A stretch of DNA of 64,000 bases from Christensenellaceae bacterium (lineage in GTDB: Bacteria; Bacillota; Clostridia; Christensenellales; Aristaeellaceae), in NCBI GenBank assembly GCA_020025205.1, contig JAHHSO010000006.1, forward strand, positions 23,507 through 87,506, in the 5' to 3' direction. The notes under the pieces were generated by a model. It was not told where the DNA came from. It saw only the letters and a program-made list of their open reading frames with translations, and searched no databases. The translations under genes and the position numbers were made by a program. Below, in pieces: positions 43,164 through 50,968 of this stretch (within the stretch, counting starts at the first letter, position 1; every line of letters begins with the position of its first letter).

Positions 43164-43192
43164 TTGACCCAGACGCAAAAGATGATTATAAT
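43164..43192 (+). promoter_or_regulatory. Promoter of the acyltransferase gene
   Basis: TTGACC (43164-43169), 17-base spacer, TATAAT (43187-43192), 29 bases upstream of the start. Confidence 0.75.
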
Positions 43193-43221
43193 CAAAGCAT
43201 CAGATCTATCAGGAGGAAAAA

Positions 43222-44316
43222 ATGGAAAAGAGGGAAAACTACACGCTGCGCGCCCTGTATCTGATCGCGATCCTTTTCGTGGTTGACGGGCATATCCCGC
43301 TGGGGGAAACGATGAATTTCGGCGGACTGTTCCGCTACTATTCTTTTCATCTGATGCTGTTTGCCTTTGGCTCCGGTTACTTTTTTTCAAGAAAAGGCGG
43401 CATTTTTCATCAGTTCATGCACAGTGTTAAGCGTCTGCTCGTGCCGCTTTATGTGTTCAATCTGCTATATGGTCTGTTAGCAGCGGGGCTCAGGCGCTTT
43501 TTCGGCGCAGAGCTGGGCGCGCCGCTTTCCGCTTACACGCTGCTGATCGCTCCCATGACAGATGGACAGCACTTTGTCTATAATCTGGGTGCATGGTTTA
43601 TTTTTCCCCTGTTTCTCATCAAGACGCTCTATCTCCTTGCAGATGCAGCGTTTTCGCGGGTAAAGCACAAAGAGATTCTTCTTTTCCTGCTTGCGCTGAT
43701 TCCGGGATGCATCGCTGTACAGCTGTGCTACACAGGCAGGCAGGCGCTCCTGCCTCTTTTTGCGCTGCGGTCGATGATCCTTCTGCCCGGGTATGCAGCA
43801 GGCGTCGTGTACAAGCAGAAGCTGGAAAAGCTGGATACCCTGCCGACAGTTCCCTACCTGCTGGGGATTGTCGTTTTGCGGATGCTCCTTTCCGTGAGAT
43901 ATGAGAATCTGGCCTATCTGCTGTCTGACTGTTCTTACTTTGTCTGCGATGCATTTGGCGTTTACGCAGGCGGCGCATTGGCCATCGCATTTTATCTGAG
44001 AATTGCGCGGCTGCTGGCTCCGCACATTCAGAAAAGCCGCCTGGCGCTGTTTGTCAGCCGGCATACGTTCGACATCATGATGCATCACTACATGGGCTTT
44101 TACCTGGTGAATCTCTTCTTCCTCGGGCTCAATATTTTAAAAATCGGTGCATCTGATTTTTCCGTTCTTTCTCTCAGAACGCAGGCCGGTTATGTGTATG
44201 CGCCGGGCGGGCGCAGCGAATGGGCCGTTATTTACCTGCTGGCAGGTGTACTTCTGCCGTGTTTACTGGCTCTTTTAATGGACAAGACGAAAAAAATTTT
44301 CAAAAAGCCCGATTGA
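43222..44316 (+). CDS. Acyltransferase-3 family membrane protein
   Basis: A 364-residue integral membrane protein with about ten helices. The N-terminal ALYLIAILFVVDGHIP carries the conserved His of the acyltransferase-3 (fucose 4-O-acetylase/OafA) family, and SFHLMLFAFGSGYFF the next conserved block. Such proteins move acyl groups from cytoplasmic acyl-CoA to surface glycans. The acceptor is unknown; no glycan gene cluster is adjacent. AGGAGG precedes the ATG at 43222. Its own promoter is 29 bases upstream; its last codons overlap the rubrerythrin -35. Confidence 0.82.
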   Translation: MEKRENYTLRALYLIAILFVVDGHIPLGETMNFGGLFRYYSFHLMLFAFGSGYFFSRKGGIFHQFMHSVKRLLVPLYVFNLLYGLLAAGLRRFFGAELGAPLSAYTLLIAPMTDGQHFVYNLGAWFIFPLFLIKTLYLLADAAFSRVKHKEILLFLLALIPGCIAVQLCYTGRQALLPLFALRSMILLPGYAAGVVYKQKLEKLDTLPTVPYLLGIVVLRMLLSVRYENLAYLLSDCSYFVCDAFGVYAGGALAIAFYLRIARLLAPHIQKSRLALFVSRHTFDIMMHHYMGFYLVNLFFLGLNILKIGASDFSVLSLRTQAGYVYAPGGRSEWAVIYLLAGVLLPCLLALLMDKTKKIFKKPD

Positions 44317-44341
44317 AGAAAGAGAAATAACCTGTTATACT
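44313..44341 (+). promoter_or_regulatory. Promoter of the rubrerythrin operon
   Basis: TTGAAG (44313-44318), 17-base spacer, TATACT (44336-44341). It starts within the stop codon region of the acyltransferase gene. I saw no clear PerR box between it and the start at 44409. Confidence 0.65.
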
Positions 44342-44408
44342 GAAAATATCCCGAGGACAGGACGTATATTTTTGTCCTGAAACATATACAATAAGGAGGA
44401 ACCAACCC

Positions 44409-44948
44409 ATGAGCAGCAAGTATGCAGGCACACAGACGCAAAAGAATTTGGAAGCAGCGTTTGCCGGAGAATCTCAGGCGCGCAATAAGTACACCTACTT
44501 TGCATCCGTGGCCAAAAAAGAAGGCCTGGAGCAGATTTCTGCCCTGTTCCTGAAGACTGCCGACAATGAGAAGGAACATGCCAAAATGTGGTTCAAGGAG
44601 CTGGGCGGCCTTGGCAACACTGCCGAAAACCTGAAGCATGCAGCAGACGGCGAAAACTATGAATGGACCGATATGTACGAAGGCTTCGCCAAGACAGCGG
44701 AAGAAGAAGGTTTTACAGCTCTTGCTGCAAAATTCCGCATGGTCGCCGCCATTGAGAAGCATCATGAAGAACGCTACCGCGCACTGCTTCACAACGTCGA
44801 AACAGCGCAGGTTTTTGAAAAGAGTGAAGTGAAAGTCTGGGAGTGCCGCAACTGCGGGCACATCGTCGTGGGCACCAGAGCGCCGGAAGTCTGCCCGGTC
44901 TGCGCGCATCCGCAGAGCTATTTTGAAGTACACTGCGAGAATTATTGA
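44409..44948 (+). CDS. rbr: Rubrerythrin
   Basis: A 179-residue rubrerythrin. A four-helix di-iron domain carries the Glu/His ligands in [28 protein letters not shown] and [13 protein letters not shown]; the C-terminal rubredoxin-like knuckle pairs CRNCGH and CPVCAHP bind one iron. It reduces hydrogen peroxide to water in anaerobes, using electrons from rubredoxin or NADH-linked partners. AAGGAGG precedes the ATG at 44409. The desulfoferrodoxin gene follows after 24 bases, forming a classic anaerobic oxidative-stress pair. Confidence 0.96.
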   Translation: MSSKYAGTQTQKNLEAAFAGESQARNKYTYFASVAKKEGLEQISALFLKTADNEKEHAKMWFKELGGLGNTAENLKHAADGENYEWTDMYEGFAKTAEEEGFTALAAKFRMVAAIEKHHEERYRALLHNVETAQVFEKSEVKVWECRNCGHIVVGTRAPEVCPVCAHPQSYFEVHCENY

Positions 44949-44972
44949 TTGGAACAAAAAAGGAGGGGCCAA

Positions 44973-45341
44973 ATGAAATTTTATGTCTGCGCCCATTGCG
45001 GCAATATCATTGCATATATGAAAAAGACCGGCGTGCCGATCATGTGCTGCGGGGAAAAAATGCAGGAACTTGTTCCCGGAACCTCCGACGGCGCGGCTGA
45101 AAAGCATCTGCCAGTCGTGAAGACAAACGGCTCAACGATCACGGTCGAAGTTGGAAGCGTAGAGCATCCGATGGTGGAAAAGCACTGGATCGAGTGGATC
45201 GTGCTCGAAACGGAAAACGGATTCCAGAAAGTGGACATCAATCCTGGTCAGGCTCCTTGTGCGCAGTTTGTTCTTGCGCAAGGGGACAAGGTGGTTTCTG
45301 CTTACGCCTACTGTAACCTGCACGGTCTCTGGAAAGCATAA
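44973..45341 (+). CDS. dfx: Desulfoferrodoxin (superoxide reductase)
   Basis: A 122-residue two-iron superoxide reductase. The N-terminal desulforedoxin centre uses CAHCGN and MCCGEKM; the catalytic neelaredoxin centre uses His residues in VEHPMVEKHWIEW and the Cys/His of CNLHGLW. The Glu-Lys of VEKH is the conserved lid that helps protonate the intermediate. It reduces superoxide to peroxide, which the rubrerythrin encoded just upstream can remove. AAGGAGG lies 6 bases before ATG 44973; an earlier in-frame ATG at 44949 has no spacing for that site. Confidence 0.95.
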   Translation: MKFYVCAHCGNIIAYMKKTGVPIMCCGEKMQELVPGTSDGAAEKHLPVVKTNGSTITVEVGSVEHPMVEKHWIEWIVLETENGFQKVDINPGQAPCAQFVLAQGDKVVSAYAYCNLHGLWKA

Positions 45342-45344
45342 ATC

Positions 45345-45378
45345 AAAAAGAGCGAAAGCCGATGCTTTCGCTCTTTTT
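45345..45378. terminator. Bidirectional terminator of the rbr-dfx operon
   Basis: Perfect 15-base stem AAAAAGAGCGAAAGC / GCTTTCGCTCTTTTT (45345-45359, 45364-45378). Its right arm overlaps the stop codon of the converging C39-like gene, so both operons share it. Confidence 0.92.
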
Positions 45379-46181
45379 TACATGCCTTGTTCAGGCGCAC
45401 GGAAGGCATAATAGCCGTATAGACGGGCGCGCTCAATTTCTTCCCGGCGAATCCGCACAAGCCCCGGTTCCACCACGTCCAGCAGACCGGTTTTGTCGTC
45501 GGGATAGTCTGCCCGCATCAGAGGATCCAGCAGATACACCCACCCGCCCTGCACAGAGGCGATCACCAGATAATGGGAGCTTGATGTAAAAATGCCTTCC
45601 AGAACAGACGTGATGACGGTGCTGCCCTGCTGGACGGCATCAAGTGCTTCATCCAGAGAGCGATAAGCCTGATAATCCAAACCGTAATACTGCGCAAGCT
45701 GCTCAAAAAAATTGATAGATGTGCCGGTTTTGCGGAACAAAGTGCCGCGCTGGTTGTTGCCTGCGGCAAAAGACGCAAAAATGACCGGAAGATACTTTTC
45801 AAAATCTTCCGGCGTCCGGGGATGAATGCGCCCGTGCCCTCCGCGGCAGCGATAGCAGTTGATAGAACAGGGACAAAGATAAAATCCACGTTCCGGGTTC
45901 CGTGCAAAAGCGAGCAGCTGAGGCAGCTGGTTGCTGGACAGCTGATGCCCGATGGCCATTGCTGCCGCTGTCGGCCCGCATCCGCTGCCCTGCATGGTCC
46001 GCCATTTTTCGCTGTGGTATGGCTCATACAGGGACTCCGCCCAAAGGGGATCGTTCTGGGCATAATATGCGAAACCTTTCGTGCCCGGCACGTTGATAAT
46101 TCTGCTGTAAGTTTCCTCGCAAACAACGCCTGCCGGCAGGAGCAGAAGGAAAAAAAGCGCAAAAGAAAAAAGCCTGTTCAA
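45378..46181 (-). CDS. Secreted C39-like (papain-fold) peptidase
   Basis: A 267-residue protein with a signal peptide (LFSFALFFLLLLPAGVV) and a peptidase_C39_2-like domain. GSGCGPTAAAMAIGHQ carries the Cys nucleophile and SSHYLVIASVQGGWVYLLDP the catalytic His and Asp. An insertion between them (FYLCPCSINCYRCRGGHGR) is rich in cysteine and may bind metal or form disulfides. A Cys at the cleavage region (VVCEE) is a weak lipoprotein candidate. The substrate, probably a peptide or wall bond, is unknown. It ends on the shared bidirectional terminator. Confidence 0.8.
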   Translation of the reverse strand: MNRLFSFALFFLLLLPAGVVCEETYSRIINVPGTKGFAYYAQNDPLWAESLYEPYHSEKWRTMQGSGCGPTAAAMAIGHQLSSNQLPQLLAFARNPERGFYLCPCSINCYRCRGGHGRIHPRTPEDFEKYLPVIFASFAAGNNQRGTLFRKTGTSINFFEQLAQYYGLDYQAYRSLDEALDAVQQGSTVITSVLEGIFTSSSHYLVIASVQGGWVYLLDPLMRADYPDDKTGLLDVVEPGLVRIRREEIERARLYGYYAFRAPEQGM

Positions 46182-46273
46182 GCTGAACCTCCGTTTTCAA
46201 TAGACTTCTATTGAACTTTCGAGAAAGAAAGGTCAAAATCCTTTCTCAAAAAGCATATCATCAAAACAGAAAA

Positions 46274-46306
46274 AAGAAAACCGCCTGCTTGAGGCGGTTT
46301 TCTTTG
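46274..46306 (-). terminator. Terminator after the DUF3048 gene
   Basis: Stem AAGAAAACCGCC / GGCGGTTTTCTT (46275-46286, 46293-46304) with flanking A and T runs, directly beyond the stop at 46309. Confidence 0.85.
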
Positions 46307-46308
46307 TG

Positions 46309-47778
46309 TCAGGCCGAAGCAGCCTCGCCGGAAGTGGTTTCCGGATCGGTCGGGGGATTCGGTTCAACCGGGGGGTTCGGTTCAACCGGGGGATTGGGCT
46401 GATCCGGAGTTTCAGGCTCGACAGGTTTTTCGGGTTCAACCGGCTTTTCGGGCTCTTCGGTTGGTACAGGGGTAGCAGTCGGATTCGGCGTTGCAGTCGG
46501 CTTCGGCGTTGCGGTCGGCTTGGGCGTGCGGGTGGGCTTCGGCGTGCGAGTGGCCTTCGGGCGCGACTGCTTTTCGGGCTGTCCTTTATCGGAACCAATG
46601 GTCAGGCGCTGCTCCTGCGGCTCCACGCTGCCTTCCACCTGATCGTCCGACAGAACGACAACGGGCTGGAGGTTGTCCACGATCTGGATGAATGTCTTGC
46701 CCACCTTCATGGGCAGTTCCTGACCGTTTTCATCGAAGAACACCATGCGGTTGTTCAGGCCGCTGTCAGCATCGGCTTGGCGCGCCCAGCTGCCGCGGAT
46801 ATACTTTCCGTTCTGAAACACCTCAGCAACACCCTCGCCATAAAGACGAATCACAGGACGGGATGGGTTGTTGCTGGACCAGGAAATATCGGTACGCAGT
46901 ACAATGACATTGGCAAAAGAACACTGTTCACCGGTGTCGCCGTCCACATAGGGCATTCCATCGCGGAAGCGATCATACAGGCCGGTGGCATCATTATACT
47001 GGTAAGCGGTCACATAAGACGGATACGTCTGCTTGTAGCTGATGATGAGACCATTCACATCTTCGCCGCGGTCCAGTCCAGTGTCCGTGAACTGGAAAGG
47101 ATGCGGCTGTGGATTGAGCTGATAATCTGCGAGAATTTCGCTGAGGTTTACGCGGACGTTGTGTGGATTGACGTGGCCGCCATCGCTGCTGCGAGGGAAC
47201 CAGTCGGAATTCTTGCTCATACCGTTGAGGTAGGTGGGATAGGAGAACTTTCTGTTCTCACCATGCGCCTTCACCCAGTCCTTCACATTGTTTTTGTCGC
47301 CGCCGCCCTGATAGCCGAAGAAGCAGTAGGTGCCGCCCCACATCTCTCTCAGATTGCACATGGGCACACGCGCGGAGCGAATCGGGCCGGCAGAGTCCGG
47401 AACATCGCCCATGAACATCGCCAGCGTGCGCGTGGAGCCATCCATCTGGATGGGCATTTCATAGGCCAGATCGGCGCTGGCAATTCCCCAATGCGGCAGG
47501 GCGGCGGGATGCGTGTCAATGGTGGCCAGAATCGGTCGGTAAGCGCCGGAGAACGGCTCGCCGGTGATGGGGTTTATCCCCTCCTGAACGGGATTTTCAC
47601 CAGGGATGGACATCGTGACCTTGCCGGAACCGTAGGAATCAGCCTTGCCCAGCTGCTGAGGGCTTCCGGAGGCGGTCAGGCCGCTGGCGGAGAAATCATT
47701 CTCAGCCAGCGCTGCGGGAACTGTGAGCGCTGCACACAGGCTTAGAAGCGCTGTGCACTTCAAAAAAGATCGAATCAT
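46309..47778 (-). CDS. DUF3048 (YerB-like) secreted protein with a proline-rich tail
   Basis: A 489-residue exported protein. A signal peptide (LLSLCAALTVPAALA-EN) precedes about 360 residues of DUF3048: YRPILATIDTHPAALPHWGI, ADLAYEMPI, GPIRSARVP and GVAEVFQNGKYIRGSW. The last 90 residues are low complexity: TPKPT/TATPKPT repeats, then VEPEKP and PNPPVEP units, apparently a wall-spanning linker. Bacillus YerB is a lipoprotein, but no lipobox is present here. ATG 47778 follows AGGAGG. Similar VEPE units recur in the surface protein at the right edge of the window. Function of DUF3048 is unknown. Confidence 0.88.
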   Translation of the reverse strand: MIRSFLKCTALLSLCAALTVPAALAENDFSASGLTASGSPQQLGKADSYGSGKVTMSIPGENPVQEGINPITGEPFSGAYRPILATIDTHPAALPHWGIASADLAYEMPIQMDGSTRTLAMFMGDVPDSAGPIRSARVPMCNLREMWGGTYCFFGYQGGGDKNNVKDWVKAHGENRKFSYPTYLNGMSKNSDWFPRSSDGGHVNPHNVRVNLSEILADYQLNPQPHPFQFTDTGLDRGEDVNGLIISYKQTYPSYVTAYQYNDATGLYDRFRDGMPYVDGDTGEQCSFANVIVLRTDISWSSNNPSRPVIRLYGEGVAEVFQNGKYIRGSWARQADADSGLNNRMVFFDENGQELPMKVGKTFIQIVDNLQPVVVLSDDQVEGSVEPQEQRLTIGSDKGQPEKQSRPKATRTPKPTRTPKPTATPKPTATPNPTATPVPTEEPEKPVEPEKPVEPETPDQPNPPVEPNPPVEPNPPTDPETTSGEAASA

Positions 47779-48016
47779 GAGGAAACCTCCTTGGTATGTA
47801 TTGGGTTCATCTTTTTCTTTATCTTTTTGTGTTCTATATCAATAGACGGAGGAAAACGGAAAATGTTGCACGATTTTAAAAAAATTTGAAAAAAGAACAC
47901 ATTTTTGTAATTTTTACAAAGTGATGAAAATGCAGAAACATTTGAGCCTTTTCAACGTCTAATCATTATAGAAAGAAAAACCGTTTTAAAATGGAAAAAA
48001 CAAAGGAGGGAAAACC

Positions 48017-48514
48017 ATGCTGACGATGACCGCACAGAGGATTTCAAAGTTTTTCGGCAATACTTTTCAGTGGGGTACGCCCAAGCAGGAACCTGTAAAG
48101 CAAAAGAGGCCGATTCCCAGCAGCAAGACAGCGACGCTGCGTGCCCTGACGGATCTGGGGGAAAGCGTGGCTTCCGGTGTGCATGTGATTTATTCATCTG
48201 TGAGGCTGTATCTGTGTGTCGCCATGGAGCCAAAGCCGGATGCGCTGTGTGCTCAGAAGGAAAAGGACAGGCACACGGCCCGCGGCATGATTGAAGTCGA
48301 TGAAATGTGGAGCGCTGCTGAAGTGAATGCCCGCTGGGCGCGGCGCGCAAAGCTTGTGGACGCGGATGGTCATGAAATTGAAACTGCAACCATCGGCGCG
48401 CGCGGGCTGACGGATGCCGGGGCAAAAGAAGTTTTCTTTGAATTCAATGCGCTGGACAATTACCCAGACGAAATGTATCTGTCCGACGGCCTGACACGCG
48501 TGCGCGTATGCTGA
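48017..48514 (+). CDS. Hypothetical protein
   Basis: A 165-residue cytoplasmic protein of unknown family. The first 70 residues are basic and helical, the rest acidic with ARGMIEVDEMWSAAEVNARWA and EVFFEFNALDNYPDEMYLSDG. AAAGGAGGG lies 9 bases before the ATG at 48017. It precedes another unknown gene by 24 bases on the same strand. The preceding gap (47779-48016) is AT-rich with no gene. Confidence 0.65.
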   Translation: MLTMTAQRISKFFGNTFQWGTPKQEPVKQKRPIPSSKTATLRALTDLGESVASGVHVIYSSVRLYLCVAMEPKPDALCAQKEKDRHTARGMIEVDEMWSAAEVNARWARRAKLVDADGHEIETATIGARGLTDAGAKEVFFEFNALDNYPDEMYLSDGLTRVRVC

Positions 48515-48538
48515 AAAAGCCGGATCAGGAGGAATGGC

Positions 48539-49012
48539 GTGAAAACGGATAATAAGAAGCGTCTTGCAATGCTGCTGTTTTCTGCAATGCTGTGCACAGG
48601 TGCGCAGAACGGCGAAGCCCTTTTTGAAACAGTCAAAACAGCGCTGGAAGAAGCTGGTTATTTCTGGGAAGAAGTGGACGTTTATGCGATGCCGGCAGCA
48701 GGAAAAAGACGCTTGGCCCGCGGGCCGCAGGGGTATTTTGATCTGATGGAAGATGAAAGCGGCGTTGTGCAGCGGCTGGCGTTCCTTGTTGACCGGGGAC
48801 AGGACAGCGCCGAATTTCTCCGCGCGCTGGGCGAAGAAGATGCCCAGCAGGCGGCACAGGTGCTCAAAACACGCTATGAAGAAAGCTTCGCTTACCACAG
48901 CGCACATATGAATAAAAAAGATGTTCGCGCTACGGCATTCTCCCGCGGAGGTTCGCGCTATTATGAACTGGAAGAAGGCTGGCTATATGCCACATTTCTG
49001 AAAAACAGGTAG
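48539..49012 (+). CDS. Hypothetical protein, GTG start
   Basis: A 157-residue protein of unknown family. Residues about 9-22 (AMLLFSAMLCTGA) are hydrophobic but short; this could be a weak signal or a buried helix. The rest is acidic with FLVDRGQDSAEFLRALGEED and a C-terminal Tyr-rich RYYELEEGWLYAT. GTG 48539 is preceded by AGGAGG at 6 bases. Cotranscribed with the previous gene; a strong hairpin follows at 49081. Confidence 0.65.
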   Translation: MKTDNKKRLAMLLFSAMLCTGAQNGEALFETVKTALEEAGYFWEEVDVYAMPAAGKRRLARGPQGYFDLMEDESGVVQRLAFLVDRGQDSAEFLRALGEEDAQQAAQVLKTRYEESFAYHSAHMNKKDVRATAFSRGGSRYYELEEGWLYATFLKNR

Positions 49013-49080
49013 ACCAAACAGGCTGTTGCAAAATGAGAATGCCATAGTGATCTGTGCAGCATATTTGAAGAAAAAATGTA

Positions 49081-49134
49081 AATCGACCTTTACGAAGAAG
49101 CGAGACCGCTTTTTCGTAAAGGTCGATTTTTTTG
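49081..49134. terminator. Strong bidirectional terminator
   Basis: Perfect 16-base stem AATCGACCTTTACGAA / TTCGTAAAGGTCGATT (49081-49096, 49113-49128) followed by TTTTT. It separates the hypothetical pair from the converging XRE gene. Confidence 0.92.
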
Positions 49135-49181
49135 CAGTGTTTAAAACCTATTTTGCAGCAGTCCCTTTTTAGTAATCTGCT

Positions 49182-49514
49182 TCAGCGTCTGAGAAAGTGC
49201 GCTGTAATGCCCAGCAGCACAAGGCAGCAAGCAAACAGAATCATCCATTTGCAGGCCAGCACAATGCGGTGCTTTGTCCTCTGGCGGCGTGCTTCATCGG
49301 GATCGACGCCGGGAATAAACGATTCGTCGGTGATCTTGTCAAAAGAAAGATCGAAGATCTCGCCAAGAAGCACCATCTGGCGAAGGCTTGGGGAACTGCT
49401 GCCCTTTTCCCAGTCAGCAACAGTCTCCGCGGAAACGCGCATTTTTTCTGCCACTTCTTCCTCGGACAGGGCGCGCATCGTCATCAGCGTCCGCAGTTTT
49501 TCATGGAATTGCAT
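49182..49514 (-). CDS. XRE-family regulator with one C-terminal membrane helix
   Basis: A 110-residue protein: helix-turn-helix at residues about 5-62 (LSEEEVAEKMRVSAETVADWEKGSSSPSL), the STDYLL-like DLSFDKITDE, an acidic linker, and a single membrane helix (IVLACKWMILFACCLVLLGI) near the C-terminus. This is a compact version of the membrane-tethered XRE protein at 16683. No signal-sensing domain is seen, so it may respond to a membrane partner. ATG 49514 follows AGGAGATTTCCC. Targets are unknown. Confidence 0.85.
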   Translation of the reverse strand: MQFHEKLRTLMTMRALSEEEVAEKMRVSAETVADWEKGSSSPSLRQMVLLGEIFDLSFDKITDESFIPGVDPDEARRQRTKHRIVLACKWMILFACCLVLLGITAHFLRR

Positions 49515-49597
49515 GGGAAATCTCCTTATTCAAATCAAAATTACGCGTATGCGCTCAACTGATTATACCACCGCCGCAGAGAACCGCCAAGCCGGTT

Positions 49598-50110
49598 TTA
49601 ATAGTTTCGGCTTACGTAGTCTATTTCCTGCACACCCGCACGCAGATTCAGCACAAGCGCCAAATGAAAAAAGTACCCGGAAAGCAGGTTGCAGAAATCC
49701 ATCAGCGCGTCAGGCACATCGTGTTCCGCCTGAATGAATCGGTATAAAAGCCGAACCAGACACTTCGCTTTCACCCGCAGAAGGTGCGCCGTGCAGGCCG
49801 CCTGGCAGCCCTGCGGCAGAACAAAGCGTCTGCATCGTCCGGCGGCTTCTGTTTGCAGCGCTGTCAGCCGTGCATGCAGCCAGTCGATTTCATCAGGCGT
49901 AATGGTCATCCTTGTGCGGAGCGTCGGGTTAGCGTGATAAATCAGCTCGGCAACCTTCAAAAGTTCCGAACGGAAATCTTCCGTCTGCGCCGCCAGAAGG
50001 CCGGTCATGCTCGTCAGTTCGTCCGTGAGCAGCTCAAAATCACAGCGCAAATCATCGGATGCATCGGAGAGAAAAGGATACGCTTCATAGGGACTGTGAT
50101 AAAGTTTCAA
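49598..50110 (-). CDS. PduO-like corrinoid adenosyltransferase, divergent N-terminus
   Basis: A 170-residue, all-helical protein. The C-terminal half matches PduO/EutT-type ATP:cob(I)alamin adenosyltransferases: IDWLHARL, FVLPQGCQAACTAHLLRVKAKCLVR (compare FILPGGSxxAAxLHxARxxxRRAER) and a final FCNLLSGYFFHLALVLN. The N-terminal DELTSMTGLLAAQ matches DELNSxIGLA, but the preceding KTGDxGTT ATP loop is missing. The start is probably TTG 50110 after AGGTG; no good ATG start is available nearby. It lies 99 bases after btuD at the end of the cobalamin operon, which supports a corrinoid role. Activity is uncertain without the loop. Confidence 0.7.
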   Translation of the reverse strand: MKLYHSPYEAYPFLSDASDDLRCDFELLTDELTSMTGLLAAQTEDFRSELLKVAELIYHANPTLRTRMTITPDEIDWLHARLTALQTEAAGRCRRFVLPQGCQAACTAHLLRVKAKCLVRLLYRFIQAEHDVPDALMDFCNLLSGYFFHLALVLNLRAGVQEIDYVSRNY

Positions 50111-50209
50111 TGTATTCACCTGATTTCTGAAAGTAAGAAAATCTGCTTCATCGACCGCCAGGCAAAGAAGGATTGCTCCCCTCAAGCGGGTTTAAGCCCA
50201 TCACCGGCT

Positions 50210-50968
50210 TTACTCCGCCCAGCGCGAAAGGCATTTTTGCATCCACGCGCGCACATCGATCCCATAGACCTCCTGAAGCAGCGTGACATCCAGTTTGTCG
50301 GCAGGGCCTTCATAGCGTGCGCACCCGTCCTGCATGACCAGCAGGCGGTCGGCAAATTCCAATGCAAGGTTGATATCGTGCAGAACACCGACAATGCATC
50401 GGCTGCCCTGCGAAGTCCAGCGTTTTAAAAGCGCAATCAACTCCACCTGATACTGTAAATCCAGGTGGTTGGTGGGTTCATCCAGCAGGATGATGGACGG
50501 CTGCTGTGCGAAGACGCGAGCGAGAAAAACACGCTGGAGCTGACCGCCGGACAGCTGCGTGACCGGCTGGTCGCGCAGGTCGGAAAGGCCGGTCTGAGAA
50601 AGACAGTCTTCGACAATCGCGCGGTCCTCTGCCGATGCGCCGGCAAACAGCCCGCCGCGCTGATGTGCATAGCGGCCCATCATCACCGTGTCATAAACTG
50701 AATAACCAAAGTCTGCACTGCCCATCTGGGTCATCAGCGCCACAGCCTGAGCCGCCTGCTTGCGGGAAGCTCTGCGCATGTCAAGCCCCGCTGCTGTAAC
50801 CGTGCCCTCAAAGGGAAGAAGCCCCGCCAATGCGCGCATCAAGGTCGTCTTGCCGCATCCATTCGGGCCAAGTATAGCCAGCCGCTCCCCTGCATGCAGG
50901 TGAATCTGAACATCACGGACGATCTTCTTTTCACCATAGCCGCAGGAAAGATGCTCTGCGTTGAGCAT
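50210..50968 (-). CDS. btuD: Corrinoid/iron-type ABC transporter ATP-binding protein
   Basis: A 252-residue FecE/BtuD ATPase. Walker A AILGPNGCGKTTLM, signature LSGGQLQRVF, Walker B IILLDEPTNHLDL and the switch His in GVLHDINLALEF are complete. It drives the BtuC-type permease encoded before it. The start ATG 50968 shares one base with the permease stop, so the pair is translationally coupled; GGGGG lies upstream. Cobalamin as substrate is inferred from the riboswitch ahead of the operon. Confidence 0.93.
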   Translation of the reverse strand: MLNAEHLSCGYGEKKIVRDVQIHLHAGERLAILGPNGCGKTTLMRALAGLLPFEGTVTAAGLDMRRASRKQAAQAVALMTQMGSADFGYSVYDTVMMGRYAHQRGGLFAGASAEDRAIVEDCLSQTGLSDLRDQPVTQLSGGQLQRVFLARVFAQQPSIILLDEPTNHLDLQYQVELIALLKRWTSQGSRCIVGVLHDINLALEFADRLLVMQDGCARYEGPADKLDVTLLQEVYGIDVRAWMQKCLSRWAE

